This document shows positions 22,800 through 34,500 of a stretch of DNA of 64,000 nt, piece by piece. Below the pieces are notes generated by a model that was given only the letters and a program-made list of their open reading frames with translations, was not told the origin of the DNA and did no database searches. Origin of the DNA: Tetraselmis striata (lineage: Eukaryota; Chlorophyta; Chlorodendrophyceae; Chlorodendrales; Chlorodendraceae); the NCBI GenBank assembly GCA_006384855.1, contig VCJN01003605.1, positions 35,553 to 99,552 of the forward strand. The letters run 5' to 3'. Each line of letters starts with the position of its first letter. The stretch's first letter is position 1. Both the position numbers and the translations under genes were made by a program.

Positions 22800-24000
22800 T
22801 CAATAAATAATACTCCCGCAACGCCTGCAGGCGCCGCCGGGCAGCAGCAATGTACGGGGGACTGCTAAAAACAATTCAAGTACGACCTCGGCCTTGCGTA
22901 GGCCTCTCCGAGATCCGCTTATGGGTGCGGAAGGGGGTATGTACGACTTGGTCGGGGGCAGCCTACTCGCGAGGGCGGATGTTCGAAATACAATCGTGTT
23001 TTCGTATTTCGGTGCGACCTGCCCGGTACGAGGGGCGTTACGATACTCGGCACAGCCTTGCACGGTGACGGCTGTAGTAAATCCAACCGTGCATGGGGCC
23101 CAGGAAGCCGCCTTCGGGCGGGGACCTCTGCCAGGATCGTGGGGAGGTGGCTGCCGCGCGTCGGGCGATCCGGCACTGGTGTGATGCACAAGATCGGAGA
23201 GCATACGGTCAGCACGGCATGGGAGTGTTTCCCCGCCTTCACCTCCGAGCTCCGAGGACGTCCGGGGACACCGCGGGCAGCAGCTCAGCGCAAGGCGGGG
23301 CTGATCTCAGCAGCGCGACGGCCGACCGGCCTCGCTGCTTGGCCGTGGCCGGTGGAGCGCAACGCTAGAGCAGGCTCCGACGTCCGAGGGAGAATATCGG
23401 CAGGAACATGCGCACATACGGCGTGGTCACGTGATCACGGGTATATGTGGCCGGTATTGTAGCGAGTAGAGGTACATGCTAGCGCCTCTGTACGAGAGTA
23501 CTGTAAACCCGCCCCTTATGACTCACGTGTAGTGTACCGCACCATCGATGCAAAATTAGTACTTGTACTGCAACATAGCCACGCCGTGGCCTCCAGAGCT
23601 GTACGCACTTATTTAAAGCGGACCGTATGCGGGATGGTCAGGGGCTGGCCCTTCCCCGATGCCGGGTAAAAACAGCTTGTTAAGACGAAAACTTGATTCA
23701 ATTGTAACAAACTTCAAATTTCGTCCAATATCCCGTTGCCGAAGCTGCACAGCGCGTCCGTGGATAACCCTCGCACACACGTGCACGTGTGGCCCGGAAT
23801 CTTAACCGGGAGCGCATCACTCATACGTCCCGCCTCGTCGTTTGCGGGGTGCGGGCCGCTTTTAAGCGGGGCTTATGTTGATGATCACCTAGCATCGCTT
23901 TTATGTGATTACCTGCGCTAGCTGCTAACAAGAAAACCATACAGAAAACCAGGAGATCCAGCTACGGGCCATTAGAGGCGGGAACCGCCATGGCAGCCAC
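22800..24000. other. unassigned repeat-like region
   Basis: Open frames occur on both strands (for example 22800-23204 minus and 23058-23462 plus). None shows a recognisable domain or a codon pattern better than its shadow. The block is probably decayed mobile DNA attached to the fragment just upstream. The last part (23640-23930) is a low-complexity transition into the 75-bp block array. Confidence 0.4.
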
Positions 24001-24019
24001 CGACTAGGCACCGCCTCCG

Positions 24020-26230
24020 CCAGCCGCCGCTCCACGCAATAGGGACACTCTCCCCAACACACAATCCCGGCCACTCCAATATCTATTGGCGCTAGGCCGA
24101 ATTTGAAATGTAGGCGCCGACAGAAAAGAAGCTTCGAAGAGGTCTTGCAGCAAGGAGCGGAAGTCGGGGGTTCAACCGAGAACGGAGTGCCACCGGCGTG
24201 CAACCGACGCGGGCCTCCTAGCGCCAAATCATCCGCCGCCAACTCGGTCTCGTAGCCCCCTTCCGCCCAACGTAGAACACCCTCCCCAACACAACATCCA
24301 AAGCCACTCCAATAGCGGCGCTGATCCGAATGTGAGGTGGAGGCGCCGACATGTTAGGAAGCGAGAGGGTGCTCAACGAGCACGGAATGGGGAGCTGACC
24401 AGACCGGCAACGACATAAGACGCCGGTGTCCAGCGCGCATTCCTCTTCCAGCGCCAAATCCGCCGCTAGCGCGGTCGCGTCCCCTTCCGCCGACGAACGC
24501 AGAACTCCCTCCCCAACAGAACATCTCGGGCCACTCCAACAGCGGCAATAGGCCGAATGTGAGGTGGAGGTGCGGATAGAACAAGAAGGGAGAGTGTGCT
24601 CAACAAGCAACGAACGAGTTTACCGGACCAGCAACGACGCAAGACGGTGGTGTTTAGCTCGCAATGCTCCTACTGCGCGGCAGTGGCATAACGGGCTCGG
24701 CCAAGGCTGGCAAGGCGCCACCCGCGCACGAGCCCCGCCTTCATCCGCAGCGGGGGGTGGGGGCGTAGATAGGGGATGCTCGCAATTAAGAGGGCAGAGG
24801 CCGGTCTTTGGGTCCACCCAGGCAGCGGGTGGGTGGGGGAATAGCACGCACTTGCTTCACCGGTGGATTCATTACGACTTGCCTTTTGTAATTCACACCG
24901 GTAGTAGCGACTACATGGTACAGTACGCTAGCGAGCTACTACCTACTACTACTGTGATTACATGCGCCAGATGCAACATTCAAGAAATCCATATAGAAGT
25001 CTAGAAGGAAATCCAGCTATGGGCCACCAGAGGCGAGAACCGCCATGGCACCCACCGACCATGAATCGCCACCCGCAAGCCGCCGCTCCACGCAATATAG
25101 GGACGCTCTCCCCAGCACACAATCCCGGGCCACTCCAATAGCGGCACCTAGGCCGAATGTGAAGTGGAGGCGCCGACAAGAAAATAAGGGGCTTCGAAGA
25201 GGTCTCGCAGCAAGGAGCGGAAGTGGGGGGTTCAACCCAGAACGGGGCGCCACGGGTGGGTAACCGACGCGGACCTCCCAACGCCAGATCCGCCGCCAAC
25301 TCGGTCGTGTCCCCCCGTGGACATGAACCACGGTCGTGATACCCCCCCCTCTCCCTCAGTTTCTCCGGATCCCCCGTGGTCGCGATACCTGTGACAATTA
25401 TACGAGTCCGATATACTACGAGTTAGTACCTGTGTGTACTAGTACAATGTGTACCTGAGACTACGGGTATATGTACTGTATAATGCTGCCATGTGGTAAG
25501 CGTTGTGTTAAAAAAATATTGTATTCTGAAAAACACTGTAGCCTCTCGCCTCTGCACCACCACTGCACACCCACCTTTGTTTGTCCTTGCAGTCTCTCTC
25601 CTGTTGAGACTGTCGCATACCCCCCCCCCCCCTCAGTTTCTCCGGAAATCCGGCAAGATTATCGGAAAAATGACATTTAATTGTAACTGCCTTATATTGC
25701 TTGTAGTGGCAAAGTATATTTTACGGCGGGCACCTCGCAACTGCTGTAGTGGATGTTTCCTATTGCCTATTCGGGTGGTTTCTTGATCGCCTTTTGCAGC
25801 TAGCTCATGTAACTAAAATATTTTATGGCGGGCACGGGCAGACACCTGTGAATGTGTGTTCCGCCGACACAGAACTCCCTCTCTATCACAACATCCCGGG
25901 CCACTCCGCCCATAACGGCACTAGGCGAATGTGAGGTGGAGGCGCCGACAGGACATGAAGGGAGAGGGTGCTCAACGAACAACGAACGAGAAGTTGACCG
26001 GACCAGCAACGACGAATGACGCCGGTGTCCACCTCGCACTGCTCCTCCGCGGCAATGACATCACGGGCGGGTCCAAGGCTACCAAGGTGGCAAGGTCCCA
26101 CCCGTGCACGAGCCCCGCCCCCATCCCCATCCGGGGTGGAGGCGGACGGAGGGCTCGCGATTCAGAGTGCAGAGGACGGTCGTCGGATCCACCCAGGCAG
26201 CGGGTGGATGGGGGGGAGGGTATAGCTACT
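24020..26230. repeat. array of five diverged copies of a repeat with a 75-bp conserved block
   Basis: A block reading roughly CTCCCCAACACACAATCCCG, then CCACTCCAATAGCGGC, then GGCCGAATGTGAGGTGGAGG recurs at about 24050, 24290, 24510, 25110 and 25870, always in the same orientation. Flanking parts are shared by subsets: 24120-24200 with 25180-25260, and 24650-24845 with 26025-26215. No protein is conserved across copies, since the open frames differ. This looks like a non-autonomous element that amplified locally, or a degraded tandem array. Confidence 0.7.
25746..25815 (+). repeat. solo retroelement 3' tail
   Basis: The sequence GCCTTTTGCAGCTAGCTCAT (continuing GTAACTA) is nearly identical to the 3' end of retroelement copy 4 at 50806-50832, and the preceding 45 bp also match. 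No upstream coding part of the element is present, so the insertion is severely 5'-truncated, as non-LTR insertions often are. Confidence 0.65.
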
Positions 26231-26392
26231 ACCTACTGGTAACAGAAAATACGGTGAATAAATTGCCAGGTACTGAGGTACCAGGGACAGGTACCATTAA
26301 TTTAATACGGTCGACGAATTGTTAATGGCCTTTTTGTATAAAAATTCACACCAGTATACACGGTTATCCAGCACGGTAGTCGCTGTAATCCT

Positions 26393-27311
26393 TATACAGT
26401 GACACTACCTCTATAGTGAATATTCGGTCCCTCCCCTCCTCGTTAACTATAGAGGTACCGTAAGTTCACTATGGAGGTATTCACTGTAGCCTCTCGGCAG
26501 CCTACCTCTGCAGTGAATGTGTTCACTATAGGGGTATGGTTTTCACTATAGGGGTAGTGTCAGATGGTTATCGTTGTGGCGGGGCGAGCGATTGACCTTT
26601 AGACAGGTGGGAATCGTTTCTTGCATTACATCAAACAGCACCCCAGCCCTGAGAGGGATGGGGGCTGTCATCTGTGGGCGAGGAGGGCGAGGAGTCGGCG
26701 TTGGCGAAGGTGCAGCAGCCTTACCCTTTGCCGATCTTGCTAGGCAAAACATGCACAGGTGGGCCATTGGCACGTCACTGTATTTCTCGGGAAACTTGGC
26801 CTCGTACTCCCCATGGCACACGTGGTGCAATAGTGCGGTGCAACCCGCTACACCACACTCTTTCAGCTCTGGCCCGCCGGGCTCTCCCCTGGCGCGCGGC
26901 AACGACGCAGTGCATGCCACAGCAGCAGCGCTGAGCGGGTTCCGCCATGGCGGCGAGGCTTGCGTTGCTGTGATGGCAGCACCGATTGTGCATGCAGCGA
27001 ATATATATGCCGCCAATAACACTGTGACAGTGCAGTACACTATAGAGCCGCCGCGCACACCGTCACCGCAGCCGGCGCTCTACTTTACAGCGAGTAAAGT
27101 ACTGGAGGTTCACTATAGAGGTAGGGCCATTCGGGACCCCCCCCCCCCCCCCCCCCCCGCGTTTACTATAGGGGTAGGTTCACTATAGCAGTGTGTTCAC
27201 TATAGGGGTAGTTAACACGGTGTTAAGCGTTCCGTCCCCCCCCCCCCCCCGATTACTATAGGGGTAGGTTCACTATAGAGGTATTCACTATAGAGGTAGT
27301 GTCACTGTATA
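26393..27311. mobile_element. 919-bp element with 30-bp perfect TIRs and internal iterons
   Basis: The 30 bases at 26393-26422 (beginning TATACAGTGACACTACC) are the exact complement of 27282-27311. Taking TA as target duplication, the element proper begins CAGTGACAC at both ends, as in Tc1/mariner-type transposons. Next to each end lie clusters of the motif TTCACTATAGRGGTAG. The left cluster has about five copies at 26402-26560 and the right cluster about six at 27108-27300. They could be transposase-binding iterons. A minus-strand frame lies between the clusters. Two C-runs (27139-27158 and 27237-27250) sit among the right iterons. Confidence 0.8.
26546..27058 (-). CDS. hypothetical protein with Cys/His cluster inside the TIR element
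   Basis: This open frame of 170 codons fills the centre of the 919-bp element. It contains the cluster CGVAGCTALLHHVCHGEYE, followed after a gap by LCMFC. This gives a C-x4-C-x5-HH-x-C-x(n)-C-x2-C arrangement that resembles small zinc-binding modules in transposon-encoded proteins. There is no DDE catalytic domain. A proline/threonine-rich stretch (SPTPTPRPPRPQ) follows. The opposite strand is also open (26574-27188), so the coding direction is uncertain. Confidence 0.4.
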   Translation of the reverse strand: MRGGSIVYCTVTVLLAAYIFAACTIGAAITATQASPPWRNPLSAAAVACTASLPRARGEPGGPELKECGVAGCTALLHHVCHGEYEAKFPEKYSDVPMAHLCMFCLARSAKGKAAAPSPTPTPRPPRPQMTAPIPLRAGVLFDVMQETIPTCLKVNRSPRHNDNHLTLPL

Positions 27312-28403
27312 CAGGTATTTATTTGGTGTTATATTACATCAGGGCTTTATTTACAGGTATTTATTTATGGACGATTACTCACGATAAATCGTCGATGGGG
27401 CGGACACACACGTGTTACGTGTCCTGAGCAAAATTGGGAGCGCGTGCTGAGCCCGCTAGCTGCTACGAAACCCGGTACCTGGTACGCTGATGCTGTTTTT
27501 TTTTTCCCCGTCCGTGCTGAGCTGAGTGTGAAACCAGCGTACCCAGACCAGTCTCTGTTTTCATCGAGGATATTAAGCGGATTCCATACGTTAAGATACA
27601 TCTACTATCACGCAGATCTGCAAAGGCAAACCGGTACCGGTACCGTACGGCACCGTTCGTGAAGTGCGTGAGAATCTGGTGCTGGCGCCTGATAGGGATC
27701 AGCAGCAGCAGACGACAGCTTCTCAGACCACAGTTTGCCAGGAGGGCCATCACTTCCATTTTGACACTTCCTCGGCGCTCTGTCGGAACGGCACCCCTTT
27801 GTGCGTCCTTTCGCCTTCGCCATAAATCGCCTGAACTACCCCGATTATTGGGGCAGCATCAAAGGAGGGCAGCCACCCATGCGAAGCGCAGAGCGTTCGG
27901 CCGAAACTGATCACGCATCTCTGGACTGACCGCGCCTCTCGTGCGGCTAGGTATCGTGACTACTCTGCTGGGATTTCGGAGCGACACCGACCAAAACTGA
28001 GGCTCGGCCTTGCAGCCGTCGAAACTCGCGCATTCCGAGTTGAAAAGGTGAGCACGACACCTTGTTTATTAAGCTTCAATTGCTCTGTTCTATCCTGCGG
28101 CCGAAGCTGCTCGTGAGCCTTGCACGATAGTTGTATTGTATCGACTTCTTGTAAACACAATTGGAGGTGTTATTAGTGAGATGGGTGTACTTCATCCACG
28201 GCGCTAGACGCGCTGGCCGCCGAATATCAGAGCTGCCAGGGACCCCGGGCCCACCTAGCGGACTCGTGATAGTTGCAAGCGCCGACATGTCGCCGCTTAC
28301 CCGCGGGACCCACACCTTCTCACCTTCGAGAAAGGCTTGGCTGCTTACCCAATATCCCAGCTGGGATGCCGTGATGCCCTCAAACCACCTACAGCTCCAT
28401 GTA

Positions 28404-28470
<67 letters not shown>

Positions 28471-28598
28471 ATTAGTACGCAATCCTTTCTGTTGTGCCCG
28501 TAACGGAATTGCCGTAGTGCAATTCACTGGGATGGCGATGAATATTCACTGCGACTAATTACTTCGTTCACGTTTGCAGCAATTCTTCAGTCGGAGCG
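27312..28598 (+). other. intergenic and 5' region of the NO VEIN-like gene
   Basis: No protein was recognised. A (CT)n microsatellite lies at about 28408-28459. Just upstream of the NOV start codon, tttgcag at 28572-28578 looks like a 3' splice site, so a non-coding first exon may exist upstream with the microsatellite inside the 5' UTR intron. That is inference only. Confidence 0.4.
28408..28470 (+). repeat. (CT)n microsatellite followed by (CG)n
   Basis: About 26 CT units end in a short CGCGCGCG run. The tract lies about 130 bp upstream of the NO VEIN-like start codon. It may lie in a promoter or 5' UTR intron and is likely to be length-polymorphic. Confidence 0.9.
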
Positions 28599-31500
28599 AT
28601 GGCGGTATCCCTGGCGGCGCTGTCATGGGCGGAGGGCCTGACGGCGCTGCTGAGGGAGCGCGGTGGGGAGCTTCGGCTTCAGGACTTCGCGCCGGCCTAC
28701 AAGGCGAAGTTCCGTAAGGCGTTCCGGCCCGCGGACTACCATGGGGCGTCCTTGGAGGAGCTGTGTTCCAGCGTGGAGGGCGTCGAGTTGGCCGGGACAG
28801 GGCCGGGCCGCTTGGTCAGGCTGGCGCACGGCCAATCAGCCAACACCAAGGACATCGCGGAACTCAAGGCCCGTCTGCTCCAGCTGCTCAAGCGCCACCC
28901 AGGGAGCACCTTCCAGGAAGTCAAGAACCTGTGGTTGGCAGATCACGGCGAGCCTCTGCACCTGCCTTCCTACAATGTGTCGGCAACCAACTACAACGAT
29001 TTCATGTACCAGACCGCCTCTGTGTGCAAGCAAGAAAACGGCAGGTTCTACCCAGTCTTCAGCGCGAGCATGGTGGAGCAGCTGGTGCAGGTGCAGAGGG
29101 ACACCCTGGGCCGCTCCCAGTCTCACTTTGATCATGGTAAGATCATCGGCATGGTTTGCCAGGAGCTTGGGGTGGCACATTTTGAGACCCTGGGACTTGG
29201 GAGGTGAGCCTTGCTTGGCCCTTTGTTGCCCGGTATTGTCATCTGTGAGACAGTGAAACCTCATTTGCAGCCCTGACATGTGACGTATGGCTTTGGGGGA
29301 ATGAGCAGGCCATGGAAGCTGCCATGCCTGAACGATCTGATCAAACTCGAGCAGAACATAGACATCTATATTGACGCGTACCTCGCAACACACCCGATCG
29401 CCACTGTCTGGGACCTCGAGAAGAGCATCCTTGCCAAGGAGCGCGATAACAACCCGAAGCTGCGGTCGTACAGCGATCTGCGCATCGGCCCGCTGCTCAG
29501 GCATCCAAAGGTGAGCCCCGCATCCTGGCAGCGCAAGCAATGACCTTTAATCCCCCATGGCCCTCCTCTCCCTTCTCCCTCATCTACTCCCCTCCATCAC
29601 AAACAATAGGTTTCATGCCTGTGCTCGAGTGTCCTGCTTCGCTCCTAATTGTGTCCATGCATTTGTCCATGCAGGTGGTAATTGAGTTCCAGCCACCGGC
29701 TGGGATGTCCGTCATTCCTGAGGTCAGCGGCAAGGACGTTGTGGAGGCCCTTCGTAAGCTGATTACGTCCCGCCGTTGCGCAAAGAGTGGCTCCAAGATT
29801 CAGCCCAAGGAGATCATTGAGGCTCTGGCGGAGGTGAAGGGCGTGCACGATCCGTTGATGCTGTGTGCACGTGCTACAAAGCACATCGGCCATTACATCT
29901 CGCTGGTCGGCGCCATGCGCAAGCGCGCCATGGACCTGCAGAGGGCGGCCGAGAAGCAGATTGAATCTCAAGTGAAGAAGGAGGTGGGGAAGGAAGCTGA
30001 GGAAGCCAAGAAAAGGGTGATGGCACGCCAGCTGGAGAAACTCGAGCAAAACATGGGCCACCTCTCACTGCTTGAAGCCACGCTTGAGCCTCTGCCAGAC
30101 CGCTTGCTGCAGAATGCCTCAAACGCTGGCATCAGCGGCTGGCTTCTGTCTGATCTGGCCACGTTTTCGCCCCCCGGCGAGGCCATCGGGGAGGCAGGTG
30201 ATTTTCAAGACAGGGTGGATGTGCTCCTGTGGCACGCGGCGAAGCATCTTCCGGAGGGAATGACCGCCACTGCATTGATGAGTGAGGATCAGGTGCAGTC
30301 CTTTGCGAGCGCTCTGCTAGACCCCGCCAACGTTGAAGTCCTCAACGATGTCTTCGAGTGCCTGGCACAAGGGGACAAGGAGGACAAGAGCGACCGGGAG
30401 GTGTGCCATTTGCAAATGAAGGCGTTCATTACCGTGGATTGTTTTGGGTGAGTGCGAGGCTGCTTCCGCCGAATGTCTCCTGTCGCTTCTACAGGTCGCC
30501 CACCGTCGCTATTCCTGGATCAGGTCCTATCTCAGGCCCGAGAAGCACGGGGGCTGCGGCTCGGTGCAGAGGAGTACTGAAGCCTTGTTGTATCAGCGCG
30601 CTTATTAGGGAGCATTGTGACAGGCCAAATAGACACTGAGGTTCTGCACGCCCTGTGGTTTGTTGGACCCCTGCAGGCAGACTCTCCTGCAGGTGCTGGC
30701 AAGGCATGCCGCCCTCAAGCGCCAGGAAAGCGAGGTGGGACCGGAGGGCAGTGTGCGTCCAAGCGAGGGGCATTCCAGCACGACAGCGGCAGCTACCCCC
30801 TCGCCGCCCTTTGAGGAGGTGCACTCATTTGTGGCGCAGCATCTGGGTGCGCTGATTCCAGGAGCAGGCATCGATGCGCTCGCCAACGCGGAGAGGGCGG
30901 TAGCAGCTGCAATGGGCGCGGCGGATTTCCACCAGCTCGGGCACGGTAGCCTGCTGGAGTTTGCTGGAGCCTCCTCCACGCTCGCGTCTCTGGCGCAGCG
31001 CGCTACTGGCATGAATGGCGCCAGTGCCTTCTCCGCGGGGTCCGTCATGCTGCCTCCAGAGGAGCTGGCAGCGCAGGTGAGTGCGTGCTTCCTTGCTCCT
31101 GTGCAGCATCCATAGCGCCATAGCCGTGAAGCACTGCTGAAACCTGCCTGATGGCTGGCAAGCGGCTACTGCTCTATTGCTACGTCACCTGATAGGGCTT
31201 GACCTCTCAAATCACAGAAGGATTTACGATGGATGTATGATGTACCGATAAATCCGTGCTATCAATGATTCCTGCTCCAGACAGAAGGGTGTATATGTGT
31301 GCTTTGGCCTGTGGGTTGGTGTGGCAGATCACTTCAGGTGCTCGCAAAGTGGCATATCGATTATCCACAATCGTTAGCTCATAACCAGACAGCGTCGACT
31401 GCCACCTCTTTTTTATCAATGTTAGATTGAGAGCTCCAAACGAATCAACGTCTGCTGTCGTCGTCTGCTTCAGCTTTTCTCAGTCTTTTTTATGTTTTCC

Positions 31501-34500
31501 AGGTGCTGGCTGTGCTCCCAAGCGACGCGACCTCTGGGCGCAAGGAGGCGGCAGTGGCAGCGGCGTTGGCACGGCACTGCGGCGTAGCTGGCGTGGAAGA
31601 CCTGCGGCTGGGGTGCAGCCTCTCGGACTTGGTGTCTGCAGCAGGTGACAGGCTGCACCAGCCAGGCGCTTCGATCGCGGCCGCAGTGGCACTGCTGGCC
31701 GCTTCTTCCGATGCCGCCGCCCCCGTGGCTCCCCAAGGCACCGCCGCCGTTGTGGGACTGCTGGGCGAAGTTGACCGGGAGGCTGCGGGACGATGCCTCG
31801 CAGCAGCGCCACCACTGGCGGACCTGCTGTCATGGACCCACTGGGCAGCGGTCTTTGAGCCGTCACTTGGACCGCTGCCAGAGTTCCTGAGGTCATCGCA
31901 AGGATCTGCCGGCAACCTGCTCAGGGCGCTTGCCACCGCGGACGGACGCCTCCTCAAGCTACCAGACGGCAGCGGCTCTCCGGACGGTTTGGCCGCTGCC
32001 ATCAAGAGCGGCTCCGCGGAGGAGGCAGCGGCAGAGCTGCTGGCGGCGGTCGTCGCTTGTGGCAGCCTGGAGCTCAGCCCGCTGCCGCGCCTTGTCACCG
32101 CTGCCACGGCCGGCCTGTCCGCCCGCCTGTCCGACCCCCCCGGGGACGCGGCCTCCGTATGGCTCGAAATTGCCGCCCTGCTGCCGCAGGAGCTGAGGGC
32201 GGCGCTGGCGGGCGCAGTCCTCCTCCCTGCCTTCAGCGAGGCGGCCGGGAAGCACCACACACACATGTTGCTGCTTGAGGCGGCGCAGGGGAACAGCGCC
32301 ATGCTCTCTATGCTTACAGCGATGGGCGTGGAGCTTGGGGAGACTGCCTGGTCCGACCCTTGGACATCCCAGTGGCAGCAGAGCGATGCCCAGAAGCTGG
32401 TCAGCGATAATGTGACCAGCCTCGCGAACGGCCGAGACGACAAGTCCTTCGCCGGTGGCCGTCAGGCTGGCGCTGCAAATCTGCCATCATGGCTCTCTGC
32501 TGAGCCACCAGCTGAGACTGCTATAACGGCGCCTGGTGGCGAGGGTGCCGGTGATCTCCCCGCGGATTTCGGCGCGGATGAAACTCTGGTGGCTATGGGG
32601 GAACTGGAAGCGACGCCGCAGCCTCCTGGTCTTTGTATGGATAACGAGGACGCTGGCCGAGGCAGCCTGCTGGAGGCAGCGGAGGCGGTGGTGGAGGACA
32701 TCCGCAAGAAGCTGGGCATCCTGCCGAGGCACGCTGGCATGGACGAGGACGTGCAGCGCTGTCTGGATGAGTACCCGAAGCTGATGGGCAACGCCTGCGA
32801 CAAGCTGTCCACGGAGCTGTACAGCAAGGACAGCCACTTTGTGCTCGAGCTCATTCAGAATGCGGACGACAACAGCTACGGCGCTGGCGTCAGCCCTGCT
32901 GTGTGCTTTGTTGTCGGTGCCGCCAACTCCATCACGGTGCTCAACAACGAGGTAACATCGGCTGAAACCGCCCGCACAGGGCTTGCCCGGGCCTTGTCTC
33001 CCTCACTGCTAAGGGTCCGCATCAAAGGTCGAGGGCTAAATATCAAGAATTGTCATCAGTTCAAGGTCTAAATGTCGAGGTTTTCATTTCATAGGGGTTT
33101 GTCCTGCATCGAATATCAAGACAGTATCTTTTTATTCCAACACAAACACCAATACCAAATATATCAAGTAAAACATACAGTATATAATACGGGTTTATCC
33201 AGTACAAAACGCGCATGTCAAATATCAAGAATCGTCATCAAGTCAAGGTCTAAATGTCGAAGTTCTGGTTTTTCTGGTTTTTTTCGAAGTACGGGTTTAT
33301 TCTAAAACTCGATTCGATTCGGTCTGACATTATTTTTCACTGTTTACATTCCATGTCTAGAGGTATCAGGATCATGATCCACGCTGAACAGCGTGATGCA
33401 TCGAGGAATCAAGGGCAGTTTCCTGATGCACCGGTCGAATCAATATACCCGTTGTTATCAACAGTATCGATAAACTGCGCGCCTAATTTTCGATGATATC
33501 GATCAATTGCCAACCATACTATTGATTCACCGTGATCTAGCTGATGCATCTGATCCCGATGATGTATCGATTCTTGATGCGAATGCTTACTTGCTACCTG
33601 TCATTGCATCTCTCATTGATCTGGGGCTGGGGGCAAACGCGCACAGGCTCTGTCGTCTTACAAACTGTCCCGCTGCAGGTCGGCTTCAACGACCGCAACA
33701 TCCAGGCTCTGTGCAGCGTCGGGGACTCCACTAAGCAGAAGCAGGCCGGCTACATCGGGCAGAAGGGCATCGGATTCAAGTCGGTCTTCCGGATCACAGA
33801 CAAACCCAGCGTCCACTCCGGGGGCTACCACATCGCGTTTGACATCCATTCGGAGCACGGGAAGCTCAACTACATCCTGCCCACCTGGGTGGGGCCGCAG
33901 TACCTGCCCGGCACACTGGCTGCGGCCGCGTGTCCGGAGCTCACCGATGAGCTGCGTCGGCCGCAGTGGCGCACCGCCATCCACCTGCCGCTCAAGGCCA
34001 GCGGCATCAGGGGTGAGAACGGCGTCAAGTTTCAGTTCGAAGAGTGCGTTGCCAGCCCTCCCTCCCTGCCGTTTCCACCAGGAGGGCGTCCCCCGCCCTC
34101 TCTTTCTCGTGAATCCGGCCGTCTGCCATCACGCAGACGGTAGTGCGTTGCGCCTGTACTCCCCGTCCCTGACCCGGCGCGCTGTCCCGTGCCGCCGCCC
34201 GCAGCATCGACCCCTCCATGCTGCTCTTCCTCCGCAAGCTCCGGCACGTCACAGTGTGGGACGCAGAGGCGGGGACCCGCCGGGAGATGCGGCGCCAGGA
34301 CAGTCCCAACGGCGTCGTGCATGTCCACTGCGGTGGCGGCCAGGCTCCGCACTCCTTCCTGGTGGTGCGCCGTGCCGTGCAGCCGGGCGTGCCGCGTCTC
34401 GGGGTGGCCGTGGAGGAGACGGAGGTCTGCGCCGCCCTCGCGCTGGGCGAGGGCACGCGCAGCGCGCAGCAACAGCCGGTGTTTGCGTTCCTGCCGGTCG

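Noticed and set aside
22470..23204. Minus-strand frames 22480-22821 and 22800-23204 as genes
   Set aside because: The plus-strand peptide shared with 63.5 kb shows the opposite coding direction for the first. The second has no recognisable similarity and overlaps several plus-strand frames.
26641..27190. Plus-strand 204-codon frame 26574-27188 as the coding strand of the 919-bp element
   Set aside because: The minus-strand frame contains an ordered Cys/His cluster, whereas this one reads through the iterons and a C-run. It cannot be excluded completely.
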